Source of the DNA: Butyrivibrio sp. AE3004
Lineage (GTDB): Bacteria > Bacillota > Clostridia > Lachnospirales > Lachnospiraceae
DNA length: 64,000 nt
NCBI RefSeq assembly: GCF_000703165.1
Contig: NZ_JNLQ01000002.1
Coordinates: 2,108,001-2,172,000, forward strand
Reading direction: 5' to 3'
This document shows, in pieces, positions 20,087 to 27,316 of this stretch; position 1 is the stretch's first letter, and every line of letters starts with the position of its first letter. The notes below the pieces were generated by a model. That model saw only the letters and a program-made list of their open reading frames with translations, did no database searches and had not been told where the DNA came from. The translations under genes were made by a program, and so were the position numbers.

Positions 20087-20446
20087 ATGGAAGAAATATC
20101 TTTGAAGAAAAAAGACAATTTCATATTAGGGCTGCTTGGTTTTATCATACCTACCGCTGTGATTGTTTTTATTCTCGTGATTTTTTACACAGGAGTGTCA
20201 CAGATAGGTGAAAGTACTATAGAAAAACAGGAAAGCAGTCTCCATACGGCAATTGAGCGTGACATTGTACAGTGCTATTCCATAGAGGGAATATATCCTC
20301 CCAGTCTGGAGTACTTGGAGGAGCATTATGGTCTTATTTATGACAAAAATATGTTTTTTGTTGACTACAGACCTATTGCATCAAATATATACCCGGATTT
20401 AACCATTCTTTACATTGGCAAAAAGAGAGCGAGACTTAGTCCATGA
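20087..20446 (+). CDS. Pilin-like single-span protein
   Basis: A 119-residue protein with a short charged N-terminus, one membrane span at about residues 12-36 (FILGLLGFIIPTAVIVFILV), then a small extracellular part. The AIERDIVQCYSIEGIYPPSL stretch resembles the part of pseudopilins that follows the N-terminal helix, with the YPPSLEYL motif common in GspG-like proteins. There is no clear prepilin cleavage site with Glu at +5. It starts 4 bases after the GspF-like gene and overlaps the next gene by 4 bases, so the proteins are coexpressed. Confidence 0.65.
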   Translation: MEEISLKKKDNFILGLLGFIIPTAVIVFILVIFYTGVSQIGESTIEKQESSLHTAIERDIVQCYSIEGIYPPSLEYLEEHYGLIYDKNMFFVDYRPIASNIYPDLTILYIGKKRARLSP

Positions 20447-20940
20447 AAAGAGATTACAAAGGAAGACATACTGTGGATATGCTTTTTGTCATAGCACTCC
20501 TTTTTCTGTTCGCAATGGGAGCGCTTATGCTTATTGCGCTCGGCTCAAGCATCTACAGGAGAGGCGTTGACACACTCTCCGGGAATTATGACAGAAGAAC
20601 AGCATATGCATACATAACAGAAAAATTAAGACAATGTGATAAGCAGGGAAATATCAGCACAGACATTTTTAATAAATCAGGTGCACTTAGAATTGATACC
20701 ATAGAAGGCGATGTAGCCTATGTCACATATCTCTATGAATATGAAGGTGCACTGATGGAGCTTTTTGCAAGAGCTGATGCCGGAAATCTCCCTCCGGAAT
20801 CCGGACAGAAGATCATGGATATCCAGGATATGGAGATTTCTACGAAAGGCAAGAATTTACTACAGATAACCATCACTCTGCCGGATGAGCAGGACCTTGT
20901 TTTTATAGCAGCAAAGCGATCGGAATTCGTTCCGCGTTAG
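20443..20940 (+). CDS. DUF4860-like pilin-related membrane protein
   Basis: A 165-residue protein with one N-terminal span (about residues 12-35, DMLFVIALLFLFAMGALMLI) and an extracellular beta-rich domain. It resembles the DUF4860 family of Lachnospiraceae, from memory. The N-terminus KGRHTVDMLF puts an acidic residue five positions after a Gly, as in a prepilin cleavage site, though with Asp rather than Glu. It is translationally coupled (ATGA overlap) to the preceding gene. Confidence 0.65.
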   Translation: MKRDYKGRHTVDMLFVIALLFLFAMGALMLIALGSSIYRRGVDTLSGNYDRRTAYAYITEKLRQCDKQGNISTDIFNKSGALRIDTIEGDVAYVTYLYEYEGALMELFARADAGNLPPESGQKIMDIQDMEISTKGKNLLQITITLPDEQDLVFIAAKRSEFVPR

Positions 20941-21012
20941 GTAACGATACAGGCAACCAACTTTACTATGTCAGGAATCAACATACATTTATTGAGGAGA
21001 CAAAACTAATCC

Positions 21013-21600
21013 ATGGACAGAGCAATGCATAACAAAACGAGTCTCTTCCTGATGGAGCTCATCATAGCGATCATGTTCTTTTCAATTTCGGGGGCAATCT
21101 GCGTCCAGCTTTTTGTGCGTGCTCACACCCTTTCCGAAGCATCAATTGAAATGAACAACTCTGTTCTTTGGACCCAGAATATTTCCGAAGTCTTTTACGG
21201 GTACTACGGAAGCCTTCATGAGATATCCGATTTTTTCCATGATGACTCAATAATACTGGTATCTTATGAAGACAATCCCGAGGTCGGAACACTGGTTATG
21301 TTTTTTGATGAGGATTTCGAAATCATCACTTTCCCAACCGAGGAAGGTGCCCTTGATGATGCAAAATACGAGCTTCTTCTCTGTATCTCAGAGCTTCCCG
21401 CTTCGGAAGTTTACGCGGATACTGCTGCGGACAAAAGTCGCATGAAGGGCAATGCCCTGCTTGGTGAGATCACAATACTCAAGATGGAAAACGGAGAAAT
21501 AATCGATCAGTTGCCACCGAAGAATGATCCTCGTATCATCTCGGACAGATTTGTTGATTTTTATATAGGAACCATGGAGGATCCCAGATATGAAACGTAA
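21013..21600 (+). CDS. Pseudopilin-like protein with type IV prepilin-like N-terminus
   Basis: A 195-residue protein. The N-terminus MHNKTSLFLMELIIAIMFFS has a short basic leader and then a hydrophobic helix in which Glu is the fifth residue if cleavage occurs after Ser. This is the key prepilin feature, although the usual Gly at -1 is replaced. The extracellular part is acidic. The ribosome binding site (GAGGAG) is about 13 bases before the ATG, which is long; an in-frame ATG at 21025 is an alternative. It overlaps the next gene by 11 bases. It is probably a minor pseudopilin. Confidence 0.68.
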   Translation: MDRAMHNKTSLFLMELIIAIMFFSISGAICVQLFVRAHTLSEASIEMNNSVLWTQNISEVFYGYYGSLHEISDFFHDDSIILVSYEDNPEVGTLVMFFDEDFEIITFPTEEGALDDAKYELLLCISELPASEVYADTAADKSRMKGNALLGEITILKMENGEIIDQLPPKNDPRIISDRFVDFYIGTMEDPRYET

Positions 21601-22003
21601 ACCGGTCTACAGCACCCATATAGGAGCTGCATCCATACTGTTGATATTTCTGGTGCTCAGTCTTATATCCTTCGCAGCACTAACCCTTGTAAATTCAAGG
21701 GCTGATTATATCCTCAGTAAAAAAATGAGCGAAAGGTCCCTTGCCTATTATGGCGCATGCCATGAGGCAAACGGATTTATTGCGGCAAACGATCCCGTCT
21801 TTTTTGAAAATGATTTTGAAAAAGTACCTGATTCGGAACTTGGAAAAAGCATTCCCCTCAGTGATATTCAGACGCTTGACGTAAAAATAAAGCCTTCGGG
21901 AAACGAAGGCAGCGATGCTCTTTCTTTTGTAATAACAGAGTGGAAGGTTGTAACACACGATGAAAATATTTTCATTGATGAATCACTTCCCGTACTTAAA
22001 TAA
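21590..22003 (+). CDS. Minor pilin-like protein (PilX/GspK-like N-terminus)
   Basis: A 137-residue protein with a basic leader and a long hydrophobic helix (GAASILLIFLVLSLISFAAL) followed by ADYILSKKMSERSLAYYGAC. A Gly-Ala-Ala start to the helix with no Glu at +5 is seen in PilX and GspK minor pilins. The SERSLAYYGACHEANGF stretch fits the helix that continues into the soluble domain. GGAGG precedes the ATG inside the previous gene. It is the last of four pilin-like genes. Confidence 0.65.
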   Translation: MKRKPVYSTHIGAASILLIFLVLSLISFAALTLVNSRADYILSKKMSERSLAYYGACHEANGFIAANDPVFFENDFEKVPDSELGKSIPLSDIQTLDVKIKPSGNEGSDALSFVITEWKVVTHDENIFIDESLPVLK

Positions 22004-22080
22004 TTTATTACTTCTTGCACGCAAAAATACAAACACTCAGAAATCTTATGAAGTAATAAACACGGCTTAGAGGAATAAAT

Positions 22081-23595
22081 ATGCCAAATAAAGCAAATTT
22101 TGATATTCGAAGTCTGAGAAAAGAAAATAAAATGATTATCGAATATTTTCAAAAATGCAAACCTGCCATCGAAGAAAACAACAGGTATATGCTCCGTAAA
22201 TCCTGTATGTATATTTCAATGGTCCTTATTGTCATGATTGTTGTGGCAAAGCTTCTTGTGCCCGGCTTTAAAATAAGCCTCGCGCATTATTTACTTTTGC
22301 CTCTGCTTGGAGTTTTCTTCCTGATCAATCTTTATACAAAAAAAAAGAAAATCATGCCTTCAGTCATGACTAATGTTTTGTGTCTTACGTTTTATTTCAT
22401 TCTGTTCATTCTCTTTATCTTCAGAGATATGACATCAGAACCCGGCTGGCCAGCCATGTGGTTTCCGCTGTATCTTGTTGTTTTCCCGACGGTATACATC
22501 GCAAGAATGTACAGATATGGCATTTTTGAATTTGTACTGGTCACAATTTTTTGTATATGCTCGTATTTTTATAAATCGCCGGAGATTTTCGAAAGAGGCA
22601 TTTACTTGGCACTTGCTTCTTACGTTTTATCAATGCTTGGCGCTCATATCATTCTGGAAGTGCGCTCTCAGGAGGGGCTTGCATTTGAGGAACTGACAAA
22701 AATAAGTACAATTGATAAACTTACTTATCTTATGAACAAAGGTGCTCTTTTGTCCTCAATCAGCACCTATTTTGAAAGAAGACGCCCGGGTGAACCCTGC
22801 GGTATGTGTATTATTGATGTAGATAATTTCAAACAGGTTAATGATAATTTCGGACACAATATCGGGGATCAGCTCCTTTCAAACATAGGTGATCTACTTA
22901 GAAAAAGCTTTCGCAATTCAGATTTTATCGGTCGTTTTGGCGGTGATGAATTTATAGTTTTCATGCCCGGACTTGCAAGACTCGACTTAGTAGAAATGCG
23001 ATGCAGAAGTTTGCAGATGATGCTCACTGATCTTAATCTCGGAACAGGCACCACCTTTTCTTTAAGTATTGGTGCCATTATTGACACCGGCGATCATCCC
23101 ATGAGTGAAGTATTCAGAATGGCCGACGATGCATTGTATCAATCAAAGCTAATGGGAAAAAACTGCGTGAGCGCATGGGTAGTTCCACAAACAGAAACCT
23201 ATGACAAGCCTCTCATTCTTCTTGCATGTCCCGAAGCAAGTCAAAGAGCTCCCTATTTTGTAAAAATGCAAAGTGAGTATTATTCCATCATAATGACACA
23301 TAGCGGTGATACTGCATTAACATATCTTAGCCAGTACCATGACATTATCCGTCTGGTAATTGTTGACCTTGATATTGAAAGAATCTCAGGCGAACAGGTC
23401 GTACACTATATCAAGGATCGTGCAGGCTTTAATCATATACCCGTCATCGCCGTTGCATCTGATGAGACCTCTTTTATTGAAGCTCGTGGTGCGGGGGCTG
23501 ACAGAGTATTCTTCTCAAATGACAATCCCACTATATTTATATCTGCTATTAACACACTTATTAACACTTCTTCCGCAAACAAGGATTCTTTATGA
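22081..23595 (+). CDS. Membrane diguanylate cyclase with C-terminal receiver-like domain
   Basis: A 504-residue protein. Residues about 40-185 contain six hydrophobic spans. A GGDEF domain follows (DKLTYLMNKGALLSS; VDNFKQVNDNFGHNIGD; RFGGDEFIVF) with all catalytic motifs intact, so it should make c-di-GMP. An RNSD motif five residues before the GGDEF signature fits the inhibitory I-site. The C-terminal 115 residues resemble a response-regulator receiver with Asp in VIVDLDIERISG, but lack the acidic pair and the conserved Lys. This order (cyclase before receiver) is unusual. AGAGGAA precedes the ATG. It is 77 bases after the last pilin-like gene. Confidence 0.87.
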   Translation: MPNKANFDIRSLRKENKMIIEYFQKCKPAIEENNRYMLRKSCMYISMVLIVMIVVAKLLVPGFKISLAHYLLLPLLGVFFLINLYTKKKKIMPSVMTNVLCLTFYFILFILFIFRDMTSEPGWPAMWFPLYLVVFPTVYIARMYRYGIFEFVLVTIFCICSYFYKSPEIFERGIYLALASYVLSMLGAHIILEVRSQEGLAFEELTKISTIDKLTYLMNKGALLSSISTYFERRRPGEPCGMCIIDVDNFKQVNDNFGHNIGDQLLSNIGDLLRKSFRNSDFIGRFGGDEFIVFMPGLARLDLVEMRCRSLQMMLTDLNLGTGTTFSLSIGAIIDTGDHPMSEVFRMADDALYQSKLMGKNCVSAWVVPQTETYDKPLILLACPEASQRAPYFVKMQSEYYSIIMTHSGDTALTYLSQYHDIIRLVIVDLDIERISGEQVVHYIKDRAGFNHIPVIAVASDETSFIEARGAGADRVFFSNDNPTIFISAINTLINTSSANKDSL

Positions 23596-23702
23596 ACAAA
23601 TAAAAAAATAGTAATCCCCCGTACAATTTGGTACAATATATAGTATATTTTTAAACAATACATCTATATAATGAATAGTATAATCCTAAAGGGGGAATTA
23701 AA

Positions 23703-23957
23703 ATGGCAAGAAAAAGTAGCGTTGAGAGGGCTGTTAAGGCTACAGGAGGCTTTTCAACAGCACAGAAAAACATTGTTGTTCAGTACAATAACACCGATCA
23801 CAGAATGGATGATATTTTGGAGCAGATAAGAGCTGATGTCCTTTCAAAGAATATCAGCGAATCAGATATTTCCAAGGTTGATGTGTATGTTAAGCCTGAA
23901 GATCACAAGGTTTTCTATGTTGTTAACGATGAGATCAACGGCAGTATTGATTTCTAA
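23703..23957 (+). CDS. DUF6465 family protein
   Basis: An 84-residue soluble protein beginning MARKSSVERAVKATGG, with the C-terminal KVDVYVKPEDHKVFYVVND pattern that I recall as DUF6465, common in Lachnospiraceae and of unknown function. AAAGGGGGA precedes the ATG. It lies 21 bases before a ParA-type ATPase and probably shares its transcript. Confidence 0.75.
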   Translation: MARKSSVERAVKATGGFSTAQKNIVVQYNNTDHRMDDILEQIRADVLSKNISESDISKVDVYVKPEDHKVFYVVNDEINGSIDF

Positions 23958-23978
23958 TATAGTTATGGAGGAGGATAA

Positions 23979-24737
23979 ATGGCAACAATTTTTGTAGTCG
24001 CCAACCAAAAAGGCGGTATTGGAAAAAGTACAACGGCAACCAATCTTGCCGGAATTCTGGGGAAAAAGAAAAAAACACTTCTGATCGATGCTGATCCTCA
24101 GGGAAACAGCAGCAGCACATACGATGCAAAAATAGAAGATGTAGCAACACTTTACGATGTTATTATCGATTCAGATAAGCTTCCGATTTCCGAAGCAATT
24201 CAGCATACCGAAAACGGAGATATTGTCGCATCCGACCCTCTCCTTGTTAAAGCCGAGAAGATGCTTGACGGTGATCTCGAGGGATTCTACAGACTTAAGG
24301 ATGCTCTTGATAATCTTGAAGGATATGAATATGTTGTGATAGACACTGCTCCGTCACTTAACATTATTTTATATAACTGCCTAATCGCTGCAGATAAGGT
24401 AATCATCCCGGTTACTGCAGATTCTTACGCAATGCAGGGTATTCAGCAGCTCTACGATACCATAATGTCCGTAAAGCGCAGGCAGAACAGAGAGCTCTCC
24501 ATAGCAGGTCTTCTTCTCGTCAGATATTCCGGAAGATCCAATTTGGAGCGTGAAACCAGGGAAAATATAGAACAGATTGCAAAGCAGATGGATACAAAAC
24601 TTTTCAAAACTGTTATCCGTGAATGTGTTAAGACCAAGGAGGCTCAGGAAGCCAGAAAGCTCCTTATCGAATATGCACCAAAGTGTAACACCTGTCTTGA
24701 CTATCAGGACTTTGCAAAAGAATTATTAAAAAAGTAA
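23979..24737 (+). CDS. ParA/Soj family ATPase
   Basis: A 252-residue ParA-type ATPase. The deviant Walker A motif is NQKGGIGKSTTATN, followed by LLIDADPQGNSSST, and VVIDTAPSLN is Walker B. These ATPases position chromosomes, plasmids or large protein complexes by dimerising on DNA or membrane. No parB or parS-like gene follows, so this is an orphan ParA; it may position the adjacent pilus-like machine, chemotaxis arrays or something else. AGGAGGA precedes the ATG. Confidence 0.9.
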   Translation: MATIFVVANQKGGIGKSTTATNLAGILGKKKKTLLIDADPQGNSSSTYDAKIEDVATLYDVIIDSDKLPISEAIQHTENGDIVASDPLLVKAEKMLDGDLEGFYRLKDALDNLEGYEYVVIDTAPSLNIILYNCLIAADKVIIPVTADSYAMQGIQQLYDTIMSVKRRQNRELSIAGLLLVRYSGRSNLERETRENIEQIAKQMDTKLFKTVIRECVKTKEAQEARKLLIEYAPKCNTCLDYQDFAKELLKK

Positions 24738-24757
24738 ATGCTTTGCGTATATAAAGT

Positions 24758-24797
24758 AACTCCGGTCATCTGGAAATTCCTGATGACCGGAGTTTTG
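24758..24797. terminator. Bidirectional terminator
   Basis: A 13-bp perfect stem (24758-24770 with 24782-24794) with an 11-base loop and a T-rich right flank. It ends the ParA transcript and sits just 3' of the fibronectin-domain gene, which ends at 24800 on the other strand. Confidence 0.88.
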
Positions 24798-24799
24798 TT

Positions 24800-27145
24800 T
24801 TATTTTACTTTTATTTTAATCGTGTCTGTTGTTTTTTTGATCTTGCCCTTAGCTCCTACTGTTACGCTAAATTTGTAGGTTCCCTTCGGTGCACCCTTCT
24901 TAAACTTAACAGTCACATTTCTTCCCTTAATCTTAATTGAAGTGTTGCCATTGTCTGCGGAAAGATCCTTCACTTTTATCTTACCCTTAGAGTTTTCGAT
25001 TCTGAAGGTTACTGTCTGAGCCTTTTTCTTTAATGCTCTTGCAGACAGTTTGTTCTTATCGTAATAAATCCAGGCTTTATTGCTCTTTTTCTTATTGGCA
25101 AGTTTCCAGTTTTTATCAGCTTTGCCAGGGTCCCCTGTCGTATTACCGGGTGTACCTATTGCAGGAGCTGCGGAGCCGTTATTAGTGCTACCCTGCTTAT
25201 TACCTGCTCCTTCATTTGACTGTTCCTTCTGACTGTTTTTATCTGAATTATTGTTTCCGGAATAGTTATATCCTGAATTATTACCATTGCTGCCAGATCC
25301 ACCTGATTTTCCGGAGTTATTTCCTGTACTGCCGCTCACACTATGTCCGTCATATGTTGTCTTTGTTGCTATAGCTTTCTGGAAATTGGTACCAGTCTCG
25401 TCTATATAAATAACGTCTTTGTAGGTACTGCTGTTTCCGTAGTTGTACCATATTGAATCAAATTTAATAGCAAATACATACTTAGAATCAGCCTTAAGAC
25501 CATATATTCTGGTATTGGTATAAGGATAATTTACTACGAGTGCTGTGTAATCACTGTTTCCTGCCATAGCAAGAGCCTTTGTATAGCTTGCCTTTACATC
25601 GTTTGCAGAGTAGTTTTTCGGAAGTTCTGCATAACCTATTTTTGCTCCCTGACCATAGGTACCTGACTGAGTAAGCTGAGCATAATGGTTGTTAAAGGCA
25701 GTCTGACCATAGAAGCCTGCAAGAGCTCCTGACCAGTCAAGGTATGCTTCACTACCATCTCTCGTAACTGTTCCGTCATACATGTATGCTTTTACTAAAT
25801 TCTTTTCAACCTGAGTACGTACCTGACTGTCAGTTAACCCACCTTCTGTCATGATGCCGGTCTTGAAAGGATATATCAGGTCGCATCTTGAATTTGTCTT
25901 CTTATAGCTACACTTCATCATAACCAGGTAACGTGTAGCAGGCTTAAGACCTGTAAAGGTATAGCTTTTCTGAGAGGGATCTACGGTTATCTTGTTCTTT
26001 GAATCTATCCTTTTAACTGCCTCTCTGGCATTTGGACCAAAGTTTTTGTTTGGACCGTTATCCTCCCTGTCCTTATAGGGATCATACTGCGCTTCTTCCA
26101 CGCATACCAGACATATCTTAGATTCACCCTGTCCCGCTCTTATAACCATAGATGCATCCTTCTGGTCTGACCAATCTACTGTGATCGAGTCTTTTCCGGA
26201 TTTGGTTACAAAAGCAACCGAATCACCGAAGCTGGTAATATTTGACAGATATTTGTTTCCGACAACGGGATCCTTACGCTTATCAAGAGTGGTTTTTGCC
26301 GGTACATTCGGATAAATTTGAGAATCATCCGTACTCTTTGTTTTTATATCAGATAAGGTAAAATATCTGAAATCGTTTTTATACTTATAGCTTTGACCAT
26401 TCTTTTCACTGTAGCTAAATCTGACTGCAGCAACAAATGTATAGGAATGTCCGGGCGTTAAGCCTCTCATTGTATAGCTTCCCTGATTTGTTGTAAGTCT
26501 GTAGTATTTTTTTCCTGCAATTTCTTTTGCCTTTTTCATCGCAGCGTCTTTACCGCTTCCCTGATCGGCATAGCCTACAGTTACATCAAAAGAGCTGGGA
26601 GATTTTCCCTCAGCAAGACTATTGATTTCAACCTCTCTAAGCAGTTCCCTGAAATCCACAGAAGCAGTAGTTCCTGTTGTTCCGAGAAGCTTTGCGGTCT
26701 TATCCTCAGTCTTTGTTGTGTAGGCATTGTTTAACTGGAAATTGTGCCAACCATTTCCCCCGTAATTGGGACCTGAATACTTACTCTTCCAGCTCACGGA
26801 AATAAAATAATCCGTACCCGGCTTAAGATTTTTGATTGTGTACTGTGTCTGTGATGTCGGAATATCGGTTTTCGGTGCATCGTTTCTTACATAGTTCATA
26901 TCGCATGGATTTTCACCATAGCTGAGTTTGAAATACTCGTAGCTAAAGGATGTGGCTCCATTTGCAATAGTTTCGTCCTTTTCATCCTTTGCTGCCTGAC
27001 TCCAGTCAATGGTAAGAGTGGTGTCTGTAGCATTAACTACAAACATTGTGTTGTCATATGCTTTTGCTCTAAGCGGAGACAAAAAGATGCACAGACTAAA
27101 GATAGCTGTTACATACAGTAACAACCTGTGACAATAATGATTCAT
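24800..27145 (-). CDS. Secreted fibronectin type III repeat protein
   Basis: A 781-residue exported protein. A signal peptide (LLLYVTAIFSLCIFLSPLRA, cut near AKA) is followed by several fibronectin type III-like modules (repeated patterns such as YTIKNLKPGTDYFISVSW, YTMRGLTPGHSYTFVAAV, YTFTGLKPATRYLVMMK), then a Gly/Ser/Asn-rich linker at about residues 600-670 and a Lys-rich C-terminal beta domain (GKIKVKDLSADNG ... KIKKTTDTIKIKVK). No enzyme domain or sortase motif is seen. The ATG at 27145 follows GGGGAAATC; upstream in-frame codons overlap the promoter. It may be a cell-surface adhesion or matrix protein. Confidence 0.82.
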   Translation of the reverse strand: MNHYCHRLLLYVTAIFSLCIFLSPLRAKAYDNTMFVVNATDTTLTIDWSQAAKDEKDETIANGATSFSYEYFKLSYGENPCDMNYVRNDAPKTDIPTSQTQYTIKNLKPGTDYFISVSWKSKYSGPNYGGNGWHNFQLNNAYTTKTEDKTAKLLGTTGTTASVDFRELLREVEINSLAEGKSPSSFDVTVGYADQGSGKDAAMKKAKEIAGKKYYRLTTNQGSYTMRGLTPGHSYTFVAAVRFSYSEKNGQSYKYKNDFRYFTLSDIKTKSTDDSQIYPNVPAKTTLDKRKDPVVGNKYLSNITSFGDSVAFVTKSGKDSITVDWSDQKDASMVIRAGQGESKICLVCVEEAQYDPYKDREDNGPNKNFGPNAREAVKRIDSKNKITVDPSQKSYTFTGLKPATRYLVMMKCSYKKTNSRCDLIYPFKTGIMTEGGLTDSQVRTQVEKNLVKAYMYDGTVTRDGSEAYLDWSGALAGFYGQTAFNNHYAQLTQSGTYGQGAKIGYAELPKNYSANDVKASYTKALAMAGNSDYTALVVNYPYTNTRIYGLKADSKYVFAIKFDSIWYNYGNSSTYKDVIYIDETGTNFQKAIATKTTYDGHSVSGSTGNNSGKSGGSGSNGNNSGYNYSGNNNSDKNSQKEQSNEGAGNKQGSTNNGSAAPAIGTPGNTTGDPGKADKNWKLANKKKSNKAWIYYDKNKLSARALKKKAQTVTFRIENSKGKIKVKDLSADNGNTSIKIKGRNVTVKFKKGAPKGTYKFSVTVGAKGKIKKTTDTIKIKVK

Positions 27146-27188
27146 AATGATTTCCCCTTTTCTTAAAACTTTTCCCCTCAAAGAAATA

Positions 27189-27217
27189 ATTTTACATGTT
27201 TTTAACAAAATTGTAAA
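27189..27217 (-). promoter_or_regulatory. Sigma-A promoter of the fibronectin-domain gene
   Basis: Minus strand: TTTACA (27212-27217), 17-base spacer, TAAAAT (27189-27194). Confidence 0.7.
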
Positions 27218-27246
27218 ATATTTTTTCATAATTCCACACTTAGGGC

Positions 27247-27284
27247 AAAAAAACGAACCATAGCTTTGTGGCCATGATTCGTTT
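27247..27284 (-). terminator. Intrinsic terminator of the ABC exporter operon
   Basis: A 14-bp stem (27251-27264 with 27271-27284, two G-T pairs) followed on the minus strand by seven T. Confidence 0.88.
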
Positions 27285-27316
27285 TATGATCAATATTTAT
27301 AAATTTGGATTTAGCA

